Part shown: positions 16,630 through 26,176 of the stretch, piece by piece
Position numbering within the stretch: the first letter of the stretch is position 1
How the letters are laid out: each line of letters opens with the position of its first letter
Assembly: GCA_016788165.1 (NCBI GenBank)
Contig: JAEUTH010000024.1
Span: 36,321-100,320 of the forward strand
Source of the DNA: Bacteroidia bacterium
GTDB lineage: Bacteria; Bacteroidota; Bacteroidia; AKYH767-A; OLB10
DNA length: 64,000 nt
Direction: 5' to 3'
Made by a program: the position numbers and the translations under genes
Notes under the pieces: model-generated
The model's database searches: none
Seen by the model: only the letters and a program-made list of their open reading frames with translations
What the model was told of the DNA's origin: nothing

Positions 16630-17841
16630 CTATTTCAATACATCTATAACCCATTGCATTTCGCGGATAATAGACGCTTGCAAATCTAACCGTTGGTTTG
16701 CCGGCAACACCTCCCATGTATAAGTTTCTATTTCGATATGATTGGTAATGTGTTGTGTTTTTAATAATGATAATAAATGCAATAATTCCTGCTGTGTTGA
16801 TTGTAGATGGTTGTATGTATCCATAAATACGGGCACATGATAATGCGTACGCCATTGCATAAAATCAGGGTTTGCAAAGTGCGGCAGTGCCAATGGCAAA
16901 TCGCTGTAATGATGCATTACTCCGTTTACATCTTTAACAACCGTTTGATGCAGGTAAGTTGATTCGGCAAATGCCTGATAAGCTGCTGATTTTTGTTGTA
17001 TCCATTCGGCAGTAATCTGTGCGGGCTTGTCTATTTTCAAAGCTGCACTTAGTTGCACTTTGCCAATTTTTATACCTGCTTGTTTTAATTTTGATATGGC
17101 TACATCGGCATCTTCAAAAGCAACAGCAAAGTGGCATACATCATAGCATACGGTTATATGGCGTAAAATTATTTGACGTGCTTTTGAAGCATCAATGCCT
17201 GATTGTGCCTGCAGTAAATCAATGCCATAAGGCAACAGATAATTAGTAAAGTAGGCAATGGTATCGGCTGTGTTTTGCAACAAGCAATCGGGTTCGGGTT
17301 CTAAATCAATGTGTATATATTTATTTTGCGTTGTATCAATTTGATGTAGCAGCAGCACGCATTTCATCAGTTGCACGGTGCAGGCTTCAAACACATCGGC
17401 AGTGTTGCAGCTATCGGTAACCCAATACTTGTACGAAAGTGGTACGGTAGAAATACCGGTTTCAGTGCCTGTTTGCATCAAACCTGATAAAATGTGAATA
17501 AGGTTTGTGGTGTAAATTAAACGTTCATTGGTTGTCCAGTCGGGCTTATACACCTGGTCTTTTACCTTGGTATGGTGAAAGTTGCTGTAAGGAAATCCGT
17601 TTATGGTAAAAACATATAATTGTTGTTGTTGCAACCATTTTTTAAAAAAGGGCAAAGCCTGTTGCAACAAATGTTGGGCCGCCACTGCACTAAGCCGCAA
17701 ACCAATACCCATTGGGGTATGCGGGCATATCTGTTTTTTTATTTCGGGCAAAAAATTTTGTAGCGTGTTAAAAGTTTCGTCCCAGGTTTGGGCGGCATGT
17801 ATATTAGTACAATAGGAAAAGTGAAACTTGTTTAATAGCAT
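16630..17841 (-). CDS. eboE: EboE-like protein (xylose-isomerase-type TIM barrel)
   Basis: A 403-aa protein. The N-terminal FHFSYCTNIHAAQTWDETFNTL and GLRLSA, then FTINGFPYSNFHHTKVKDQVYKPDW, are characteristic of EboE (metabolite-traffic family). IHIDLEPEPDC (about 180-190) and YDVCHFAVAFED (about 230) supply the acidic and His residues of a sugar-isomerase-like metal site. It starts the eboE-eboF pair. Other ebo genes (eboA-D) are not in the window: upstream lies an Nfu gene. The chemical role of EboE is not established; family recognition is fairly secure. Confidence 0.8.
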   Translation of the reverse strand: MLLNKFHFSYCTNIHAAQTWDETFNTLQNFLPEIKKQICPHTPMGIGLRLSAVAAQHLLQQALPFFKKWLQQQQLYVFTINGFPYSNFHHTKVKDQVYKPDWTTNERLIYTTNLIHILSGLMQTGTETGISTVPLSYKYWVTDSCNTADVFEACTVQLMKCVLLLHQIDTTQNKYIHIDLEPEPDCLLQNTADTIAYFTNYLLPYGIDLLQAQSGIDASKARQIILRHITVCYDVCHFAVAFEDADVAISKLKQAGIKIGKVQLSAALKIDKPAQITAEWIQQKSAAYQAFAESTYLHQTVVKDVNGVMHHYSDLPLALPHFANPDFMQWRTHYHVPVFMDTYNHLQSTQQELLHLLSLLKTQHITNHIEIETYTWEVLPANQRLDLQASIIREMQWVIDVLK

Positions 17842-17879
17842 AGGTAACCTAAATGTTATACGTTGATTGCAAAAAACGG

Positions 17880-18491
17880 TTACTCGGCCACAACTTCGGT
17901 TACCTCGGGCATCATTTGCGTAAGCAAACGCTCAATACCGGCTTTTAATGTTTGTGTTGATGATGGACAGCCGCTGCACGAGCCTTTTAATGTAAGTGTA
18001 ACCACTCCGTTATCAAACGATTTAAAATCAATAGCGCCACCATCTTGTGCCACAGCAGGCCTTACATATTCATCTAACAAGGCAATTATTTTTTCGTCTA
18101 AAGGGCCTTGTGTTTTTGGTGCCGGTTCTATTTCGGCAGCAATAGCCGCATTTTGTTCGGGGGCATCCGGCAACGGATTACGTGTAAATACGGCATCACC
18201 GGCCAATAAAAAACCGCGTATAAATTCGCGTACAATGTTTTGTATCTCCCACCAGTCTATTTCTGTATTTTTAGTAACAGTAACAAAATGCGTTGTAATA
18301 AATACATTGGTTACGCCACTAAAATCAAACAACTGATAGGCCAATGGGCAATACAATGCAGCTTCTTTATGATTATAATTTACACTGCCTTGTGGTAACA
18401 ATAAAATATTGGTAACAAACTTTAGTGCATCGGGGTTGGGTGTTTGCTCCATATAAATTTCAATGGGCTGTAGCGGCTTATCGGTTGACAT
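17880..18491 (-). CDS. Nfu-type Fe-S scaffold/carrier protein (Nfu_N + NifU domains)
   Basis: A 203-aa protein. The N-terminal Nfu_N domain is at about 8-95 (YMEQTPNPDALKFV, ALYCPLAYQLFDFSGV). An Ala/Pro-rich linker follows. A C-terminal NifU-like domain is at about 130-203 with the cluster-binding CxxC in GSCSGCPSS and the lead-in RPAVAQDGGAI. Such proteins carry [4Fe-4S] clusters to apo-enzymes; aconitase at 26177 is a typical client. Two-domain architecture and length are those of mitochondrial/bacterial Nfu1. Gene order does not link it to a SUF operon here. Confidence 0.9.
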   Translation of the reverse strand: MSTDKPLQPIEIYMEQTPNPDALKFVTNILLLPQGSVNYNHKEAALYCPLAYQLFDFSGVTNVFITTHFVTVTKNTEIDWWEIQNIVREFIRGFLLAGDAVFTRNPLPDAPEQNAAIAAEIEPAPKTQGPLDEKIIALLDEYVRPAVAQDGGAIDFKSFDNGVVTLTLKGSCSGCPSSTQTLKAGIERLLTQMMPEVTEVVAE

Positions 18492-18678
18492 GATTTTTTA
18501 TTTATTGAATAATTTAAATACATCTTTTAATAAAATTTTAGCCGGTAAACAAATACACCTCCAGGCACGGCTTAAAACATATTGCCGGCAAAATTGAAAA
18601 AATTAAACCATGCTTCATAATAAGTTACTATTGCACCATAAATTATTCGGGCTTTTGGCCCAATAACCTGTTATAGTT

Positions 18679-20256
18679 ATGCAAACCGAAGTTGATTTTT
18701 TAGTAATAGGGTCGGGTATAGCCGGATTAAGTTATGCTTTAAAAGTTGCCCAACATGGCAGTGTAATGTTGGTTACCAAATCAAATGCCGATGAAAGTAA
18801 TACCAAATATGCACAGGGTGGTATTGCTGCCGTTTTTGATGCCCCTGATACCTATCAGAAACATGTACAGGATACTTTAATTGCGGGCGATGGCCTGTGC
18901 AAAACCGAAGTAGTGCATACCGTAGTTACCGAAGGCAGCGAACGTGTACGCGAACTGATAGCGTGGGGGGCAGCCTTTGATAAAACCAAAGACGGCACTT
19001 ACGATTTGGCACGCGAAGGTGGCCATAGCGAGCACCGTATTTTGCATTATAAAGATGTTACCGGATTAGAAATTGAACGCGCCTTATTAGAAAAAATAAA
19101 TGCACACCCGCAAATAAAATTGTACACCCATTTGTTTGCTGTTGATATTATTACCGAGCACCATTTAGGTCAGGAAATAAACAGCCAATCGGAAAACATT
19201 ACCTGTTTTGGCGCCTATTTGCTCGATACCTTAACCGGTAAAATGCAAACCGTACTGGCACGCAAAACATTAATGGCTACAGGTGGTGCCGGCCATGTTT
19301 ATAAAACAACAACCAACCCTGCCATTGCCACAGGCGATGGTGTGGCTATGGTGTATCGTGCCAAAGGCGCGGTAAATGGAATGGAGTTTATACAATTTCA
19401 TCCTACAGCATTATACAACCCGGGCCAAAACCCATGCTTTTTAATTAGCGAAGCCGTGCGCGGTTTTGGTGCAGTGCTTAAAACGCATAATGGCCATGAG
19501 TTTATGCAAATGTATGATGATAGAAAATCGTTGGCACCTCGTGATATTGTGGCCCGTGCCATTGATAATGAAATGAAAAAAAGCGGTATTGACTATGTGT
19601 ATTTAGATGCCACACATTTGCCCATGAACGACTTTAAAGTGCATTTCCCGAACATATATGCTAAGTGTAAAAGTTTGGGTATTGATGTGGCAACGCAGTT
19701 AATACCCGTTGTGCCTGCCTGCCATTATATGTGTGGCGGTATTACTGTTGATTTAAACGGCTGCAGCACCATTAAAAATTTATATGCCGTGGGCGAGTGT
19801 GCATCAACCGGTTTGCATGGTGCCAACCGACTTGCCTCAAACTCTTTGCTCGAAGCGGTAGTGTTTTCGCACCGTGCAGCCATGCATGCCGTAAATGAAT
19901 TTAAACAAATTGGTTTCGAAAACCGCGTACCCAAGTGGAATGCCGAAGGCACCTCGCAACCCAACGAACTGGTTTTAATTACACAGAACCTAAATGAATT
20001 GCAAAGCCTTATGAGTAATTATGTGGGCATTGTACGCACCAATCAAAGGCTAAAACGTGCTTTAGACCGCTTGCGCATTATTTATGGCGAAACCGAAGCT
20101 TTGTACGGGCGCACCGTTGTATCGCAACAACTTTGCGAATTACGTAACCTTATTACCATTGCTTACCTAATTGTAAAACAGGCTACAGCACGCAAAGTAA
20201 ATGTAGGTTTACACTATAATTCCGACAATGCAATAGCAACTAATGATGCAAAATGA
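18679..20256 (+). CDS. nadB: L-aspartate oxidase
   Basis: A 525-aa flavoprotein that oxidises L-aspartate to iminoaspartate, the first step of de novo NAD synthesis. It has the FAD dinucleotide motif VIGSGIAGLSYAL (9-21), SNTKYAQGGIAAVF (about 38-52), the substrate loop REGGHSEHRI, HPTALYNPG, ISEAVRGFGAVL and ACHYMCGGITVD with GECASTGLHGANRLASNSLLE near 375. Length is normal. nadA and nadC are not in the window. The 3' end overlaps the following LuxE-like gene by 14 bases, suggesting translational coupling. Confidence 0.95.
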   Translation: MQTEVDFLVIGSGIAGLSYALKVAQHGSVMLVTKSNADESNTKYAQGGIAAVFDAPDTYQKHVQDTLIAGDGLCKTEVVHTVVTEGSERVRELIAWGAAFDKTKDGTYDLAREGGHSEHRILHYKDVTGLEIERALLEKINAHPQIKLYTHLFAVDIITEHHLGQEINSQSENITCFGAYLLDTLTGKMQTVLARKTLMATGGAGHVYKTTTNPAIATGDGVAMVYRAKGAVNGMEFIQFHPTALYNPGQNPCFLISEAVRGFGAVLKTHNGHEFMQMYDDRKSLAPRDIVARAIDNEMKKSGIDYVYLDATHLPMNDFKVHFPNIYAKCKSLGIDVATQLIPVVPACHYMCGGITVDLNGCSTIKNLYAVGECASTGLHGANRLASNSLLEAVVFSHRAAMHAVNEFKQIGFENRVPKWNAEGTSQPNELVLITQNLNELQSLMSNYVGIVRTNQRLKRALDRLRIIYGETEALYGRTVVSQQLCELRNLITIAYLIVKQATARKVNVGLHYNSDNAIATNDAK

Positions 20257-21250
20257 ACTGAAGTTTTTAGCTGATTCGATTTTCGATAATTCATCAGATT
20301 TTGAATCAACAGCATTGCAGCTTTTTAATTTGCAAGCCGTTTCAGTGCCTGTTTATAAACAGTTTTTGCAATTGCGTAATGTAGATGTTAGCACCATAAA
20401 ACTATTATATCAAATTCCTTTTTTACCCATCGAATTGTTTAAATATTTTGATGTAATTAATGAAACAGCGCCACAACAAAATGTGCAAACATTTATTAGC
20501 AGTGGTACAACCGGAAGTAAAAACAGCAGGCATATAGTTGCCGATGCAAACTTGTATGTGCAAAGTTTTACCAAAGGTTTTGAGTTGGTGTATGGCAAGC
20601 CCGGGCAGTATTGTTTTTTATGCTTATTGCCATCTTATACACAACGCGGCAACTCATCGCTGGTGTATATGATGCATTACTTAATGCAAAAAAACAAACA
20701 CCGTGCAACAGGCTTTTACCAAAACGCTGATAAAAATTTTATAAACACATTGCTTGCTTTACAAAAAAGCAAACAGCCCACCATTATTGTGGGGGTAACT
20801 TATGCATTATTAGATTTGGTTGCGCTTATGCAAAAGCAAAAAATACGTATGGATGAAAGTATTACCATTATCGAAACAGGCGGTATGAAAGGCAGGCGAA
20901 AAGAAATGATTCGCGAAGAAGTACATCAGCACTTGAAAAGCGTTTTTGCAGGTAACATACATAGCGAGTATGGTATGACTGAGCTTTTATCGCAAGCTTA
21001 TGCAACGGCAAATGGCTTGTTTAAAACACCGCCCTGGATGAAAATTTTAATTCGTGATGCTAACGACAGCAGTCATTACAAAAGCGCAGGTAGTATGGGT
21101 GCTATTAATGTAATTGATTTGGCAAATGTGTATTCTTGCGCCTTTATCGAAACGCAGGATATTGGCCGTATGCATACCGATGGCAGCTTTGAAGTTTTGG
21201 GACGTATGGATGCCAGCGAATTGCGTGGTTGTAATTTAATGTTTGCATAA
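20243..21250 (+). CDS. LuxE-like acyl-protein synthetase/acyltransferase
   Basis: A 335-aa protein of the LuxE family, within the adenylate-forming superfamily. The hallmark FISSGTTGSKNSRHI (about 83-98) is the phosphate-binding loop. GVTYALLDL, IIETGGMKGRRKEM (about 208-222) and HSEYGMTELLSQAY (about 245) are typical family blocks, and TQDIGRMHTDG lies near the C-terminus. In luminous bacteria LuxE activates fatty acids; Bacteroidota homologues are of unknown role, perhaps activating an acyl group for transfer. No acyl-carrier or ketosynthase genes adjoin it. Overlap with nadB indicates cotranscription. ATG at 20243 or 20246 is possible. Confidence 0.85.
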   Translation: MMQNELKFLADSIFDNSSDFESTALQLFNLQAVSVPVYKQFLQLRNVDVSTIKLLYQIPFLPIELFKYFDVINETAPQQNVQTFISSGTTGSKNSRHIVADANLYVQSFTKGFELVYGKPGQYCFLCLLPSYTQRGNSSLVYMMHYLMQKNKHRATGFYQNADKNFINTLLALQKSKQPTIIVGVTYALLDLVALMQKQKIRMDESITIIETGGMKGRRKEMIREEVHQHLKSVFAGNIHSEYGMTELLSQAYATANGLFKTPPWMKILIRDANDSSHYKSAGSMGAINVIDLANVYSCAFIETQDIGRMHTDGSFEVLGRMDASELRGCNLMFA

Positions 21251-21251
21251 A

Positions 21252-21458
21252 ATGACTAATAAAAGAAGATACACTTTACTAATAGGCTCTATAACGGTTG
21301 GGTCGCTGATGAGTTTTTTTATGTTTAAACTCAAACGCGGGGGCACACTTACTGCAAACGACTGGCTTACACTGGGGTCTATTTTTATTATTTCAATAAT
21401 TCTATTGGTAAGTATCAGCATCATACTAAACCGTGCCGATAAAGAAAAAATGAAATGA
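21252..21458 (+). CDS. Small two-TM membrane protein
   Basis: A 68-aa protein starting at an ATG one base after the LuxE-like stop (an upstream TTG at 21243 is less likely). Two hydrophobic helices (YTLLIGSITVGSLMSFFMF and WLTLGSIFIISIILLVSISI) are separated by a charged loop, with a Lys-rich tail. No family recognised. Tight spacing suggests it is the third gene of the nadB operon. Confidence 0.6.
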   Translation: MTNKRRYTLLIGSITVGSLMSFFMFKLKRGGTLTANDWLTLGSIFIISIILLVSISIILNRADKEKMK

Positions 21459-21562
21459 TACCGGCAGCATTTTAATTTGTGTCATGTCTGATCTCATTGT
21501 TTTCTTTTGGATTTAAAAAAGTAAGCCGATACGTTTTATAAATTCAATGATTGCAGTTTTAT

Positions 21563-21593
21563 TTTGACGGATACAAACTTTTTAATTAGTTTG
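21563..21593 (+). promoter_or_regulatory. Bacteroidota-type promoter of the LRR/T9SS gene
   Basis: TTTG at 21563-21566, a 19-base spacer, then TTAGTTTG at 21586-21593 (7 of 8 to TAnnTTTG). About 40 bases of leader precede the ATG at 21641. Confidence 0.55.
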
Positions 21594-21640
21594 CTTCTAT
21601 GCAGTATTAAAATAAACCCTAACTGATAAAACAAACAACT

Positions 21641-23881
21641 ATGAAACTAAGAACGAAACTATTTGTATATCTGTTTACAATTTACGCCATCGCAGCACAA
21701 TGCGCCCAAGCACAGTTGGTTTATATACCTGATGCCAATTTCAGAAACTGGATTGCAAGCAATTACCCGGGCGCTATCATTGGCGATAGTTTAGAAATAT
21801 CCAATACAAGCGTTGTGAACGAGTTATATATAAGTTGTGATTCACTAAATATCAGCGATTTAACCGGCATACAATATTTTGTAAATGCAATAAATATATC
21901 TGTAGTAAATAACACATTAACCACCATACCTGCATTACCCAATAACTTGCTATCGCTCGACTGTTCAATAAATAACCTTAACACGCTACCCACCTTACCC
22001 AATTCACTCAACACGCTATATTGTTATGAAAATAACCTGAGCAGCTTGCCATCACCACTTCCGACACAACTATTAGATTTGGCTTGCGACTACAATTCAA
22101 TAACCAGTTTGCCTGCATTGCCGTTATCGTTGATTTATTTAAGTTGCGGAGGTAACTTGTTAACTTCTTTGCCTGTTTTACCACCTTCGTTAACCGTTTT
22201 GTTTTTCGATGCCAATGCTGTAAATACAATGCCATTGCTTCCTGCTTCGCTGGAAATATTAAGTTTCGCTTCTAACAAAATTTCTATTATTCCTGAACTG
22301 CCAATATCGCTAACCTATTTAGATTGTAGTTACAATACAGATATTACCTGCCTGCCTAAGTTACACGAGTTAGACGAATTAAGGTTTGATGGAACCGGTA
22401 TTACATGCATACCAAATATGGTTAATGTGACCTTCAGTTCGCCTTTAATTAATACGGTACCTATTTGCGATGTTTTTAATAATCCCAATAACTGCGATTT
22501 TTATTGGAACATATCGGGCAGGTCGTATTTAGACAGTAGTGCAAATTGTATGATAGACAGCAATAGCTTACGAATTAAAAATATACCCATCCAGTTGTTG
22601 CATAATGGAAATATATTGGAACAAACTACTTCGAGTATAAGTGGTAGTTATGTTTTTGATACACAAACAAATGGCATTTTTGAGATAATGGTAGACACCA
22701 ATGGCTTGCCTTTTAATGTAATATGCCCGGCTAATAATATGTTTGTTGATACCCTAACAGCAACAGATACGTTAAAAACAAATCGGGATTTCGGACTTCA
22801 GTGTAAAAATGGTTTGTATGTAGGTATCAGAAGTATTCATGCAAATAGTTTTGTACCTGCAGCCACTACCATCGTTACCATGAATATAGGAGATTTATCG
22901 CTTTTTTATGGTATGCACTGTGCGGCAGGCGAAAGCGGTGTTGTTACAGTTACTATAAATGGACCAGTTACTTATTTAGGTGCAGCAGCAGGTGCGTTAA
23001 CGCCTACATCTGTATCGGGTAATACACTATCCTACACCGTAACCGATTTCGGGGTATTAAATAGTGGAGCGTTTGCTATCGAAGTTCAAACAGATACTAC
23101 TGCACTGTTGGGAACCCCTGTTTGTTTTCATGTTACACTCAATGTTACCAATACAGCAGGATTAATAAAAACCGACTCATTATTGCATTGCTATGTGGTT
23201 GTTTCCAGTTTCGACCCTAATGATAAACGCGTTTCACCATTAAATGATATTGATATAAATGGTAATGGTTGGCTAACTTATACTATTAACTTTCAAAATA
23301 CGGGTACGGCACCAGCATCAGATATTTACCTGCTTGATACCCTTGACAGCAACCTTGACTTGCAATCATTTAAACTATTAGATTATAGCCATCCGCTGCA
23401 AACGCAATTGTTAAGCACAGGAATGCTGCGGTTTAATTTTCCGAATATCAACTTGCCCGATAGCAATTCAAACGAACCATTAAGCCATGGTTATGTACAA
23501 TTTAAAATCAAATTAAAATCGGGGTTGCAGGTTGGTACTCAAATTAAAAATACGGCTTATATTTATTTCGATTTTAATCAACCTGTTGTTACTAATACCA
23601 CTCAAAATGTGCTTGTAAATCCAACTGCGATTAATGAAATGAGTAGTGCTCAGTACAATTTTTTCCCCAATCCGGCTAACGATGTACTTTATGTATCTAT
23701 ACATAAACCCGTGGCCACAACCGGTTCAATTATTATACTTGACTTGCAAGGAAGAACTGTAATCGAAGAGGCCATTTCGAAAAGCAACCCTGCAGCGGCC
23801 ACTATAAATGTGAGTGGCCTTGCTAAAGGAATTTATTTTTTAAAGCTAAATGAAACCATAAAACGGTTTGTGAAATTGTAA
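21641..23881 (+). CDS. Secreted leucine-rich-repeat protein with DUF7619-like and T9SS domains
   Basis: A 746-aa protein with a signal peptide (about 1-24). A leucine-rich repeat region at about 85-235 has units such as LPNNLLSLDCSINNLNTLP and LPPSLTVLFFDANAVNTMP, spaced about 20-21 residues, like the short PxLPxSLxxLxCxxNxL repeats. A beta-sandwich region with a YLDSSANCMIDSNSLRIKNIPIQL-type segment follows. Next is a DUF7619-like conserved domain (FDPNDKRVSP, YTINFQNTGTAPASDIYLLDTLD, FDFNQPVVTNT). A T9SS domain (FFPNPANDVLYVS...GIYFLKLN) ends it. Probably a surface-attached binding protein; ligand unknown. Confidence 0.85.
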   Translation: MKLRTKLFVYLFTIYAIAAQCAQAQLVYIPDANFRNWIASNYPGAIIGDSLEISNTSVVNELYISCDSLNISDLTGIQYFVNAINISVVNNTLTTIPALPNNLLSLDCSINNLNTLPTLPNSLNTLYCYENNLSSLPSPLPTQLLDLACDYNSITSLPALPLSLIYLSCGGNLLTSLPVLPPSLTVLFFDANAVNTMPLLPASLEILSFASNKISIIPELPISLTYLDCSYNTDITCLPKLHELDELRFDGTGITCIPNMVNVTFSSPLINTVPICDVFNNPNNCDFYWNISGRSYLDSSANCMIDSNSLRIKNIPIQLLHNGNILEQTTSSISGSYVFDTQTNGIFEIMVDTNGLPFNVICPANNMFVDTLTATDTLKTNRDFGLQCKNGLYVGIRSIHANSFVPAATTIVTMNIGDLSLFYGMHCAAGESGVVTVTINGPVTYLGAAAGALTPTSVSGNTLSYTVTDFGVLNSGAFAIEVQTDTTALLGTPVCFHVTLNVTNTAGLIKTDSLLHCYVVVSSFDPNDKRVSPLNDIDINGNGWLTYTINFQNTGTAPASDIYLLDTLDSNLDLQSFKLLDYSHPLQTQLLSTGMLRFNFPNINLPDSNSNEPLSHGYVQFKIKLKSGLQVGTQIKNTAYIYFDFNQPVVTNTTQNVLVNPTAINEMSSAQYNFFPNPANDVLYVSIHKPVATTGSIIILDLQGRTVIEEAISKSNPAAATINVSGLAKGIYFLKLNETIKRFVKL

Positions 23882-24013
23882 GGCATCTAAATTAAAAAGT
23901 TAATCATCTTGCAAAGACTTTGTAATGGTGTTTATTTTTACATGTTAATCGGAATGGGCATAGGAAAAAAGTCAGGCACCGTTCAATTACTTAGAAATGA
24001 ATAATTGCAAAGA

Positions 24014-25978
24014 CTAAGCACGTACAACTATGGGCAGTTTAATTATAACACGTGTACCGGTAGGGTTATCGGTTTCGTCTTTCAGATCAATGGTTACTAC
24101 ACCGGTATTTGGGCTATGCGTTTGCTCTTTTATAGCCGATAAACGTTTATTAATCATATCAACTGCTTTAGAAGTATGTAATTTAAACTGATTAATGGGC
24201 TTACGGCCAACACCATTATCTTCAATTACACATTGCAACATATTATCATGCTCTTCAATTTTTATTTGAAGTATGCGGTTATCCGGTTTATGTGCCAGGC
24301 CATGCCAAATGGCATTCTCGGCAAAGGGTTGAATAATTAACGTGGGCACTTCAATGTTTTCTTCCAACAAGCTTTCATCCACATTTATCTGATAGGTAAA
24401 ATTGGCATTGAGGCGTATGCTTTCTAAATCTAAATACATGGTAAGCATTTCAATTTCTTTGTCTAAACTTATTGCATTGTATTCGGCATTTTCTAACACC
24501 ATACGCAACAGGCGCGAAAATTTTACTAAATACTTTTCAGTATCGGCTAAACGGTTTGCATTGAGTAAACTTAATGCCGATGCCATGCAGTTATAAATAA
24601 AGTGTGGATCCATTTGTGCGCGTATGGCACGTATTTCCAACATATTATTTAAGCGCTCTACATCCTTTTTACTTTTTGTCAATGCATCGTTAAGTATTTT
24701 TTGCGCTGCAAGGTTTTTTTGCCGCTGCCTGCTAATCAAAAACAACATTAGTCCTATTAAAGCCAATAATACTACACTAACAATAAGTGCAATAATTAAT
24801 ACTTGTTGGCGCTGGGTTTCGGCCTGATGTACGGCATTTTCGGCTTTTAAACGGGCATTATCTTTTTCGCGCTGCAAGGTTTCGAAACGTGTTTGTAATT
24901 CAAGCACTTCATCATTAACCATTTGTTGGTTTAAGCTGTCTTTGGCATGTTCAACTTTAAGCTGATACTCCCAGGCTTTTTTATAATTACCCAGCAAGGC
25001 CGCTAAATCACTTAAGTGTCCATAGTTTTCTGCTATTAAACTAAAGTCCTTGTTTTCTTCCTCAAGCGCCAGCGATTGATTGAATGCTGTTTCGGCTTCG
25101 TTGTAATTTTTTAATCCCACATAACACCTACCTAAAGATGTATATAAATGCGAAAGTTGTTGTACCATACCAGCCTTTTCAAAAGCGTCTTTGGCTTCAA
25201 TAAAATAGGGTAAAGCTTCCTTAAATTTCTGAAGTTCAACCAGCACATCGCCTACATTACTTTTTACCATAGCAATTCTGCCTGTTGCATTTTTATTCAT
25301 ATACAACAAGGTACGGTTGTAATAATAAAGCGCACTGTCATATTGTTGCTTCATATAAAAGTAATTGCCCATGTTACTAACGGCATTACTCATAAGCATA
25401 CTGTCGTTTGTCATTTGTGAATACGAAAAACTTAACTGGTCTTTCTTAAATGCCGATTCAAAATTGCCCTGTTTAAATTCGAGCAATGCCATACGGTTTA
25501 TTGCAGCGGCCATGCCTTTGTAAAACAATTTCTTTTCAAACAATTCGAAAGCTTTCGTATAGTTCTGAATGGCCTCAGCCACTTCATTTCTGTCCGATTG
25601 AATATCGGCTTTATATAAAATAACCTGTGCCCGCATTTGCGTGTCCTTGGTTTGAAGCACCAGCTTTTCGGCCATAGTTATCACACTATCAGCCGGCACT
25701 AAATTTTTACTTTGTAAATAAATACGGCAAAACATTAAAAGTGCATCAACCTGCGCTAAAGGCATTTTATTTTTTAATGCAAAGTTGTATTCGTTTTGTG
25801 CAGCTTGTAATGCGCCTTGTGCATCGGTTTTACTTTTAAAAACGGTTATGGCATGATACCATGCTTGTTTTTGTTGATTGCTGCCCGGCCCGTTTATAAG
25901 TTTTTGCAAGCTGTCGGTTACTTGTGCTTGCACTTGCACAGTGCAAAATATAATTAAAAGTATGCAGCCGTTTTTCAT
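24014..25978 (-). CDS. TPR sensor histidine kinase, LytS/YehU type
   Basis: A 654-aa protein: signal peptide (about 1-18), tetratricopeptide repeats at about 75-360, a coiled coil (ETLQREKDNARLKAENAVHQ), one TM helix (VLIIALIVSVVLLALIGLMLFL, about 393-414), then a His_kinase domain with QMDPHFIYNCMASALSLL (phospho-acceptor His about 460). An HATPase domain follows with N box PFAENAIWHGLAHK and G box EDNGVG. Such kinases normally pair with a LytTR response regulator, but none is encoded within the window on either side. The TPRs lie in the periplasm and presumably sense a protein or surface state. Confidence 0.9.
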   Translation of the reverse strand: MKNGCILLIIFCTVQVQAQVTDSLQKLINGPGSNQQKQAWYHAITVFKSKTDAQGALQAAQNEYNFALKNKMPLAQVDALLMFCRIYLQSKNLVPADSVITMAEKLVLQTKDTQMRAQVILYKADIQSDRNEVAEAIQNYTKAFELFEKKLFYKGMAAAINRMALLEFKQGNFESAFKKDQLSFSYSQMTNDSMLMSNAVSNMGNYFYMKQQYDSALYYYNRTLLYMNKNATGRIAMVKSNVGDVLVELQKFKEALPYFIEAKDAFEKAGMVQQLSHLYTSLGRCYVGLKNYNEAETAFNQSLALEEENKDFSLIAENYGHLSDLAALLGNYKKAWEYQLKVEHAKDSLNQQMVNDEVLELQTRFETLQREKDNARLKAENAVHQAETQRQQVLIIALIVSVVLLALIGLMLFLISRQRQKNLAAQKILNDALTKSKKDVERLNNMLEIRAIRAQMDPHFIYNCMASALSLLNANRLADTEKYLVKFSRLLRMVLENAEYNAISLDKEIEMLTMYLDLESIRLNANFTYQINVDESLLEENIEVPTLIIQPFAENAIWHGLAHKPDNRILQIKIEEHDNMLQCVIEDNGVGRKPINQFKLHTSKAVDMINKRLSAIKEQTHSPNTGVVTIDLKDETDNPTGTRVIIKLPIVVRA

Positions 25979-26176
25979 GATTGATTTGATAAGATTTAAA
26001 TTTTTGTAACTATTAAATAACAGGTAGTTTTAAAACTAAGGTATGTTGTGTAAAATTATTTTGGGCAGAAATAATAACTTGCGCCCGCTAAAATCAAATG
26101 TTTTTTAAATTGATTTAAGTAAAACCAACACATCGTATTACCTGTAATATTACAAATTTTAAAACCCCAAACAATT

